Made by a program: the position numbers and the translations under genes
Shown here: piece by piece, positions 57,425 through 64,000 of the stretch
Numbering within the stretch: the stretch's first letter is position 1
How the letters are laid out: each line of letters opens with the position of its first letter
Notes under the pieces: model-generated
Told to the model about the DNA's origin: nothing
What the model saw: the letters and a program-made list of their open reading frames with translations, nothing else
Database searches by the model: none
DNA from: Mycobacterium syngnathidarum
Lineage (GTDB): Bacteria; Actinomycetota; Actinomycetes; Mycobacteriales; Mycobacteriaceae
Direction: 5' to 3'
Length of the DNA: 64,000 nt
Assembly: GCF_001942625.1 (NCBI RefSeq)
Contig: NZ_MLCL01000078.1
Location: 62,001-126,000 of the forward strand

Positions 57425-58084
57425 CTCCAGGCTCGGCGTGTTGACCTGAACCACAAGGCCATTCGAATACGGCCGGTGCGGGTCGCGCGGATTCGTCTCG
57501 GGAAGAATCAGACGCCAGCCCTTGTGCGGATTGTTGTCGCGGGCCACGAGGAATCCACCACTGGCGCCCAGGCCCGCGAGCTCGTCGGCACTGCGAATCT
57601 GACTGTCGGCGAACAGGTCTCCGGCCTGCGCGTGGGCCGCCGGCTCCGAAGACATCCGCCCGAGCCAGGAGGCGATCGCATCATGCACGTACGCCGCCTG
57701 GGCGTCCGACAACCGCACATCGATCAGAATCGCGGTGTCGGAGTGGGGAAAACGGGCCGGGTACACGTCGCACAGGATTCCGCCGCGCAGCACCCGGGCG
57801 TAGAAGCGGCGCATCAGCACCGAGGGCATCAGCTTGGTGGCTCCGAACAACAACGCGAACCACACTGCCACAAGCACTGTGAAGACAGCCATGTTCTGGT
57901 GATCACGGGTGGCGATCGCGTAGGCCGCCACGCACACGAGGTAGACCGCGCCGACGGCCATCATCACCACGAACACACGGATCGTGTACGGGTACTCCAC
58001 TGCGCGCTTGACTTCGTCCACCGAGTTGAGCGCGGGAATCGGACGACGTCGCTCGAATGGCACCTGAGGTGCGGGGCGGCTCAC
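57410..58084 (-). CDS. Membrane protein of unknown function (two N-terminal helices)
   Basis: A 224-residue protein with two membrane segments (TIRVFVVMMAVGAVYLVCVAAYAI and MAVFTVLVAVWFALLFGAT) and a soluble C-terminal half of mixed character (GILCDVYPARFPHSDTAILIDVRLSDAQAAYVHDAIASWLG). No known domain is recognised. It lies after rnj on the opposite... the same strand, 47 bp beyond the rnj stop, and could be co-transcribed with it. Confidence 0.75.
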   Translation of the reverse strand: MSRPAPQVPFERRRPIPALNSVDEVKRAVEYPYTIRVFVVMMAVGAVYLVCVAAYAIATRDHQNMAVFTVLVAVWFALLFGATKLMPSVLMRRFYARVLRGGILCDVYPARFPHSDTAILIDVRLSDAQAAYVHDAIASWLGRMSSEPAAHAQAGDLFADSQIRSADELAGLGASGGFLVARDNNPHKGWRLILPETNPRDPHRPYSNGLVVQVNTPSLESAGK

Positions 58085-58131
58085 CGACCCAATCTAACGG
58101 CTGCAGAGACCCGCTCAGCGCACCAATTCGG

Positions 58132-59807
58132 CTAGATCTCGATGACGGTCGGGACGATCATCGGCTGACGCCGGTAGGTTTCGCCCACCCACTTGCCCAC
58201 GGTGCGCCGCACCGCCTGAGCGATGCGTGTCGGGTCGGTGATGTTGTCGGCGGCAAGGCTTTCCAGTTCCCGTTCGACGTTGCGGGCCACCGGCTCCAGT
58301 GCTTTCGGGTCCTCGGAGAAGCCACGGGAGTGCAGGTGGGCCGGAGCGGCCGGCTTCCCGGTCTCGCGATGCACCACCACCGTCACCGCCACGAAACCCG
58401 AAGACAGGATGAGACGTTCGCCGAGCGTGGCGTCGCCGACATCGCCGGTGATCAACCCGTCGACGAACATCTTGCCCACGGTCACCGCGCCGGCGATCGA
58501 GGCCTTGCCTGCCACCAGGTCCACGCTCACACCGTTCTCGGCCAGTACGATGTTCTCCTGCGGCACGCCGGTGCTGGCGGCCAGTGCTGCGTTCGCGCGG
58601 AGGTGGCGCCAGGTGCCGTGCACCGGCATGACGTTGCGGGGCCGAACCCCGTTGTAGAGGAAAAGCAGCTCACCGGCATAGGCATGGCCCGAAACATGAA
58701 CACGCGCTTGGGCATTGGTGACGACTCGGGCGCCGATCTTGGCGAGGGCATCAATGACGCCGTAGACCGCTTCCTCGTTGCCCGGGATCAGCGACGAGGA
58801 CAGGATGATCAGATCGCCTGCGGTCAGCGTGATGCTGCGATGCTCACCGCGAGACATCCGCGACAGCGCGGCCATCGGCTCGCCCTGCGTGCCGGTGGTG
58901 ATCAACACGACCTTCTCGGGCGGCATCATCTCGGCCGCGCCGATGTCGAGGATGTCGGCATCGGTGACCCGTAGGTAGCCCAACTCACGGGCGATGCCCA
59001 TGTTGCGCACCATCGAACGCCCGACGAACGAAACCCGCCGCCCCAGCGCCACGGCGGCATCGATGATCTGTTGCACGCGATCGACGTTGGACGCGAAGCA
59101 CGCGACGATCACGCGGCCCTCGGCCCCGCGGATCAGCCGGTGCAGCGTCGGGCCGACCTCACTCTCGGACGGACTGACGCCAGGGTGTTCGGAGTTGGTC
59201 GAATCACACAGGAACAAGTCCACCCCGGCGTCGCCCAGGCGCGACATACCCGGCAGGTCGGTGGGGCGGCCGTCGAGCGGCTGCTGGTCGAGCTTGATGT
59301 CTCCGGTGTGCAGGACGGTGCCTGCGCCCGTGTGGATCGCAACGGCCAGACATCCCGGGATCGAGTGGTTGACCGCGAAGTACTCGCATTCGAAGACACC
59401 GTGCTGGGTGCTCTGCCGCTCGGCGACCTCCACGCACACCGGCTTGATCCGGTGCTCGCGGCACTTCTCGCGGATCAGCGCGATGGTGAACTTCGAGCCG
59501 ACCACCGGGATGTCGGGGCGGAGCTTGAGCAGGAACGGGATCGCGCCGATGTGGTCCTCGTGGGCGTGCGTGACGACGAGCGCCTCGACGTCGTCGAGCC
59601 GGCCCTCGACGTGACGCAGGTCCGGCAGGATCAGGTCGACGCCGGGCTCGTCGTGCCCGGGGAAAAGCACCCCGCAGTCCACGATGAGCAACCTGCCCAG
59701 GTGCTCGAAGACCGTCATGTTGCGGCCGATTTCGCTGATTCCGCCCAGGGCGGTAACTCGCAGACCGCCGGGGGCCAGTGGCTTGGGGGGCGCGAGTTCG
59801 GTGCTCA

Positions 59808-59808
<1 letters not shown>
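58132..59808 (-). CDS. rnj: Ribonuclease J
   Basis: A 558-residue metallo-beta-lactamase/beta-CASP nuclease with 5'-exo and endonuclease activity on RNA, as Rv2752c. The zinc motif is THAHEDHIGAIP, with the downstream HTGDIKLDQQP and the beta-CASP segments (VIVACFASNVDRVQQIIDAA, PVHGTWRHLRANAALA) present. The C-terminus forms the usual RNase J tetramer domain. It starts with GTG at 59808, overlapping the dapA stop by 1 bp (TAGTG), so dapA-rnj is one operon. Confidence 0.97.
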
Positions 59809-60722
<914 letters not shown>

Positions 60723-60768
60723 CCCCGGACCGATCGGACTTCCGTCGCCGTCCTGACCGGCGACTCCG

Positions 60769-61521
60769 TCAAGCCTCCGTCGCCAATGGGGAGGTAGCCA
60801 CCTCACTACCATCCGCGAGCGTCGAAATCTCGAAATCGGAGAACACCGCCGGAGCCGCGTCTACGAGCTCACGCAGGCAGGCGATCGCCAGCCTGCGGAT
60901 CTCCACATCGGCGTGTTCGCTGGCGCGCATCGCGATGAAATGGCGCCAGGCGCGGTAGTTGCCGGTGACCACGATGCGGGTCTCGGTGGCGTTGGGCAGC
61001 ACCGCCCGGGCGGCCTGTCGGGCCTGCTTGCGCCGCAGAACGGCGTTGGGCTGGTCGGCGAACTTGGCTTCCAGGCGGGCCAGCAGTTCGGTGTAGGTGG
61101 CCCGGCTGGCGTCGGCGGCCGCGCTGAAGATCTCCACCAACTCCGGATCGTCCTCGAATCCGGGCGGGACCACCACCTCGGCGTCGTTCTCGGGCACGTA
61201 GCGCTGCGAGAGCTGTGAGTAGGAGAAGTGGCGGTGCCGGATCAACTCGTGGGTGGCCGACCGGGAGATGCCGGTGATGTAGAAGCTGACGCTCGCGTGC
61301 TCCAGGACGGAGAAGTGCCCGACGTCGATGATGTGACGGATGTAGCCCGCGTTGGTCGCCGTCCTGGGATTGGGCTTCGACCAACTCTGGTAACAGGCCC
61401 GGCCGGCGAACTCGGTGAGCGCGGGCCCGCCGTCGGCATCGGTGCTCCACGGCACGTCAGGCGGCGCCTGGAATTCCGTCTTGGCGATCAGCTGCACACG
61501 CAGCGGCGCGATCTCGGCCAC
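60769..61521 (-). CDS. thyX: Flavin-dependent thymidylate synthase ThyX
   Basis: A 250-residue FAD-dependent thymidylate synthase that methylates dUMP with methylene-tetrahydrofolate. The ThyX motif [13 protein letters not shown] is at about residues 95-107, and the late [37 protein letters not shown] segment carries the dUMP and FAD contacts. It begins with GTG at 61521; TAGGGT ends 6 nt upstream, giving likely leaderless expression. dapA follows 58 bp downstream on the same strand. Confidence 0.97.
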   Translation of the reverse strand: MAEIAPLRVQLIAKTEFQAPPDVPWSTDADGGPALTEFAGRACYQSWSKPNPRTATNAGYIRHIIDVGHFSVLEHASVSFYITGISRSATHELIRHRHFSYSQLSQRYVPENDAEVVVPPGFEDDPELVEIFSAAADASRATYTELLARLEAKFADQPNAVLRRKQARQAARAVLPNATETRIVVTGNYRAWRHFIAMRASEHADVEIRRLAIACLRELVDAAPAVFSDFEISTLADGSEVATSPLATEA

Positions 61522-61527
61522 GAACTC

Positions 61528-61533
61528 ACCCTA
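61528..61533 (-). promoter_or_regulatory. Candidate -10 element (leaderless thyX)
   Basis: TAGGGT on the minus strand (TANNNT) ends 6 nt before the thyX GTG at 61521. Confidence 0.45.
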
Positions 61534-61659
61534 CTGTCGAGCCGTCACCACCGACTCGGCACCGCGCCGAGTTCTACCCCTGGGCTGTCCATCGTCGGGC
61601 ACGACGACCTTGCCGTGGGAATCGGCGACAGATCACCCGAGTGGGACCGGTCGCGCTCC

Positions 61660-61665
61660 TACAAT
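61660..61665 (+). promoter_or_regulatory. -10 element of the DMT-type membrane protein transcript
   Basis: TACAAT, one base from the TATAAT consensus, ends 6 nt before an ATG at 61672. The transcript would begin on this ATG, which opens a very short reading frame and not the main gene. Confidence 0.6.
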
Positions 61666-61671
61666 CGCCTG

Positions 61672-61695
61672 ATGTCCGGCGGTTCGCAGTGCTGA
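61672..61695 (+). CDS. Leaderless upstream ORF (MSGGSQC)
   Basis: Seven codons, MSGGSQC, end at a TGA that lies 2 codons past the GTG start (61689) of the membrane protein gene in another frame. The TACAAT 6 nt upstream makes this the first codon of the mRNA. Ribosomes ending here could restart at the overlapping GTG. The last sense codon is Cys, so control by Cys-tRNA supply is possible but unproven. Confidence 0.4.
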   Translation: MSGGSQC

Positions 61696-62555
61696 TCGGC
61701 GTGGCCGCCGCGCTACTGGCGTGCGCCGGTTATGGAACCGCTTCCGTGCTGCAGTCTTATGCCGCGGGGCGTTCCGGTGCGGCGGCGGGCGCGGTTGACA
61801 CCGGCCCCACGCTGCGGTCGACGATCACCGCAATGCTCGCACCGATCTTCATCGCGGGAATCGCGCTCGATCTTGTCGGCTTCGCGGGCAGCATGGTATC
61901 GGCGCGGCTGATTCCACTGTTCCTGTCGCAGACGATCATCAGCGCCAACCTCGTGGTCACCGCCGTGTTGAGCATCTTTGTGCTCGGTGTCCGGCTACAT
62001 CGACGGGACTGGACTGCGATCGCCATAGTGCTTGTGGCGCTGTGCATCCTGGGCGCCACCGCCGGCCGTCTGGGCGACCGCGACCCCGGCGCGGTGATGC
62101 ATTGGGGCGTCCTGGTGGTGTCGGCGATCATTCTGGGCCTGGGCGCTGCGCTGGTCCGACTGCTCGGCCAGAAGGCTGCGGTTCCTGCCGGCCTGATCGC
62201 CGGGGTGCTGTACGGCGCCATGGCGGTTGCGGTACGCGTCGTCGATGGTCTCGAGCCGCTGAACGTGGGGATACTGATCGCCGACCCGGCGCTGTGGGCC
62301 ATTCTGGTCGCCGGCCTCGGCGGGTTCTATCTGTTCACCGTCGCTCTCCAGGTCGGTTCGGTCAACGGTGTCGCCGCGGCGTTGGTGGTCGGCGAGACCG
62401 TGGTCCCCGGCATCGTGGGCGTGGTGCTGCTGGGCGACGTCTCACGACCGGGATACGAAGCCCTGGTGGTCGTCGCGTTCATCGCGGCCGTCGGCGGAGC
62501 CGTCGCGCTTGCCTTCTCCAGCGCTGTCGAATACGAGCGGGCGCAGAGTTCCTGA
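61689..62555 (+). CDS. DMT/EamA-like ten-helix membrane protein
   Basis: A 288-residue protein with about nine to ten hydrophobic segments in two halves, the EamA/drug-metabolite transporter layout (VLIGVAAALLACAGYGTASVLQ at the start, AGLGGFYLFTVALQVGSVNGVAAALVVGETVVPGIVGVVLLGD near the end). The GTG at 61689 is preferred over upstream non-hydrophobic starts. It follows a leaderless short ORF. Substrate unknown. Confidence 0.8.
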   Translation: MLIGVAAALLACAGYGTASVLQSYAAGRSGAAAGAVDTGPTLRSTITAMLAPIFIAGIALDLVGFAGSMVSARLIPLFLSQTIISANLVVTAVLSIFVLGVRLHRRDWTAIAIVLVALCILGATAGRLGDRDPGAVMHWGVLVVSAIILGLGAALVRLLGQKAAVPAGLIAGVLYGAMAVAVRVVDGLEPLNVGILIADPALWAILVAGLGGFYLFTVALQVGSVNGVAAALVVGETVVPGIVGVVLLGDVSRPGYEALVVVAFIAAVGGAVALAFSSAVEYERAQSS

Positions 62556-62675
62556 TCCGAAACTTGTCGGACCGTTCGCTTTTACTGTCCTGTTCCCCGG
62601 ACACCGGGCGGCGGGTTCACAGCTTGGACCCTGCCCCGCCACCCGGCCCACCCGCCTGAATAGGAAGGCCTATCG

Positions 62676-63128
62676 ATGCTACGCACGATCATTCGCGCAG
62701 CCCTTGCCGCGACACTCCTCACCGCCGCGCTCGCCCTGGCCGGCTGTGTCTCACCGGACCGGGTCTCGACGAATCCCGCTGACACACCGCGCTGGGATGC
62801 CGCAGTGTCGTCCTCCACGCCGTCCCCGGTGGCCACACCGCCCACTGCCGCCGACTTCGTCGTCGGCGTGGTGGTCACCGAGCAGAAGTGCTTCGGCTCG
62901 GCCGGCTGCATCTATCACTACACGATCAACCCGCAATACCTCAGTACAAAGCCGTTGCCGGACAAGACAACTGTGATCTTCAAGGTCACCGGCGGTGATC
63001 AGGATCAGGTCGGCAACTTCACCATCGACGACGGTGGCACGGCGACCTTTGACCGCGAGTCGACCATCGACGGCCCCGAGGGTGCCGATTTGGCGGCCAC
63101 CGTCACCCAGGTGCTACCCGGGCGCTGA
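62676..63128 (+). CDS. Lipoprotein of unknown function
   Basis: A 150-residue lipoprotein. The signal ends in the lipobox LAGC (Cys24), followed by a Pro/Ser/Thr-rich spacer and a beta-rich domain with a possible disulfide (KCFGSAGC) and an IgG-like pattern (TTVIFKVTGGDQDQVGNFTIDDGGTATFD). GGAAGG lies before the ATG; it sits inside a small hairpin ATAGG-AAGG-CCTAT. I do not recognise the family beyond a typical mycobacterial surface lipoprotein. Confidence 0.85.
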   Translation: MLRTIIRAALAATLLTAALALAGCVSPDRVSTNPADTPRWDAAVSSSTPSPVATPPTAADFVVGVVVTEQKCFGSAGCIYHYTINPQYLSTKPLPDKTTVIFKVTGGDQDQVGNFTIDDGGTATFDRESTIDGPEGADLAATVTQVLPGR

Positions 63129-63143
63129 GGCGTCGCCCAGACC

Positions 63144-63184
63144 GACGAATTGGTCGCTGATCGAGGGGCAGCGACCAATTCGTC
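63144..63184 (+). terminator. Hairpin after the lipoprotein gene
   Basis: GACGAATTGGTCGCTG and its exact complement form a 16-bp stem around a 9-nt loop, 15 bp beyond the lipoprotein stop. It is a strong candidate terminator for that transcript. Confidence 0.7.
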
Positions 63185-63273
63185 CTCCCCCGATCCGTGG
63201 CGCATCGGCAGGCTCGGGCCAAACCGACCGATCCGGGTCCGCTCCGAGAAGTTTGCTGCCATTCTGTTCAGCT

Positions 63274-64000
63274 ATGGGCGACTTTGGGGTGGTCGGCGCG
63301 TGGATCATGCTGGCAGTGGTCGTCGTCGGCGCCGTGGCACTGGCAGTCGGCAGCGTGCTACTGGCCAGCCGGGTCATCGCCCGGGACACGCGGCCGGAAC
63401 ACAACGGGATCCTTTCGCCATTCCTCACCGTGGTCGGCCTCGTCTACGGTGCACTCCTGGGCTTCACCGTGGTCGTCGGTTGGCAGCAGTACCTGTCAGC
63501 GCAGACCAACGTGTCGAACGAGGCCTCGACATTGGTGACCATGTACCGCCAGACCGTTGCCATGCCGCAGCCGGAACAGGGACAGGTGCGCGAACAGCTC
63601 CGGCGGTATGCGGCCGCCGTGCAGGGGCCCGAATGGGGCAAGGAGGAGTTCGGCAGCATCAGCAACAACGGCCGGCACGCCCTCACCGAGATGTACCGCA
63701 TCGTCGGCACCGCCGGATCCGACTCGAGCGCGAGCCAGATCAACAGCCAGTTTCTGAGCCAATTGGCGGTCCTGACTTCGGATCGCAGTGCGCGGATTCT
63801 CAATTCGAGTCCCCGGATACCCCCGCTGTTGTGGTGCGCCCTGGTGTTCGGCAGCTTGGTGCTCATCAGCCTCGCCAGCTTCATGCGGCTCGAGAACAAC
63901 CGGGCGCACATGATCCTGGTGAGCTCTGTGACCGTGCTGCTGGCGCTGCTGCTCTACCTGGTCTTCATGCTCGACCACCCGTACGGCCAGGTTGGCGTGA
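63274..64000 (+). CDS. DUF4239 membrane protein (3' end outside window)
   Basis: At least 242 residues of a DUF4239 family protein that runs off the window. Two N-terminal membrane segments (WIMLAVVVVGAVALAVGSVLLA and LTVVGLVYGALLGFTVVVGW) are followed by a long extracytoplasmic loop with conserved NEASTLVTMYRQT, and two further segments near the end (LLWCALVFGSLVLISLASFM, ILVSSVTVLLALLLYLVFML). The ATG at 63274 begins a typical family start (MGDFG). The final base at 64000 is the first of the next codon. Function unknown. Confidence 0.85.
   Translation, partial: MGDFGVVGAWIMLAVVVVGAVALAVGSVLLASRVIARDTRPEHNGILSPFLTVVGLVYGALLGFTVVVGWQQYLSAQTNVSNEASTLVTMYRQTVAMPQPEQGQVREQLRRYAAAVQGPEWGKEEFGSISNNGRHALTEMYRIVGTAGSDSSASQINSQFLSQLAVLTSDRSARILNSSPRIPPLLWCALVFGSLVLISLASFMRLENNRAHMILVSSVTVLLALLLYLVFMLDHPYGQVGV

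Overview
The window is high-GC actinobacterial DNA and almost certainly comes from a fast-growing mycobacterium (Mycolicibacterium-like). The evidence is gene content and order. From about 14.2 kb to 61.5 kb the genes follow, as I recall it, the M. tuberculosis Rv2707-Rv2754c block: YihY protein, DUF3039, sigB, ideR, DUF4192, PAC2, hydrolase, PhzF, nrdR, LysM protein, lexA, LGFP protein, fadE20, hflX-dapF-miaA, DUF349, miaB, recX-recA, pspM-pspA-clgR, pgsA3, argA, ftsK, rnj-dapA, thyX. Departures from that order are visible. recA has no intein and no sthA lies beside ideR. A bisC-type molybdoenzyme and a secreted PE-PPE-domain hydrolase sit between fadE20 and hflX. A gluABCD amino-acid transporter lies between miaB and recX. 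The gene after the Rv2750-like SDR is a broken methyltransferase.

Region 1 (1-13.4 kb) is lipid and xenobiotic metabolism. It holds three acyl-CoA-dehydrogenase-fold (HsaA-like) genes around an IclR regulator, then a WS/DGAT acyltransferase divergent from a fadD12-lipO-SDR-SDR operon (resembling Rv1425-Rv1427c), then a TetR regulator followed by a luciferase-like monooxygenase and a zinc-family alcohol dehydrogenase. Region 2 (13.4-25 kb) carries stress and metal regulation (sigB, ideR, nrdR, lexA) among conserved mycobacterial proteins. Region 3 (25-40.5 kb) holds the LGFP cell-surface protein, fadE20, bisC, the PE-PPE hydrolase, and the hflX/dapF/miaA/miaB translation and lysine/peptidoglycan genes. 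Region 4 (40.5-45.6 kb) holds gluABCD and recX-recA. Region 5 (45.6-54.4 kb) holds the envelope-stress operon clgR-pspA-pspM, pgsA3, argA and ftsK. Region 6 (54.4-64 kb) holds an SDR/monooxygenase pair, a truncated-haemoglobin/Cys-regulator module, rnj-dapA, thyX, a DMT-type membrane protein, a lipoprotein and a DUF4239 protein cut by the window end.

Several control elements can be read directly. These are sigma-E-type promoters (GGAAC-17-CGTT) before sigB and before clgR; LexA boxes before lexA, recA and probably the LysM gene; a full RecA-NDp (PafBC-type) promoter before recA; a T-tailed terminator after fadE20; and palindromic operators beside the IclR, TetR, fadE20 and haemoglobin genes. 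Many genes have a TANNNT -10 hexamer 6-8 nt before the start codon and no Shine-Dalgarno, which fits leaderless mRNAs.

The most unusual signals are: (a) a 33-bp tandem repeat between gluC and gluD that encodes a 44-residue peptide (four units of 11) whose start overlaps the gluC stop and whose stop overlaps the gluD start; (b) a group III truncated haemoglobin divergent from a three-cysteine HTH regulator, with a 29-bp near-perfect palindrome between them; (c) a leaderless 7-residue upstream ORF ending in Cys that overlaps the start of a membrane-protein gene. No tRNA, rRNA, CRISPR array or insertion sequence was seen, and no stretch over 300 bp lacks a gene. Locus names from M. tuberculosis are from memory and were not searched.
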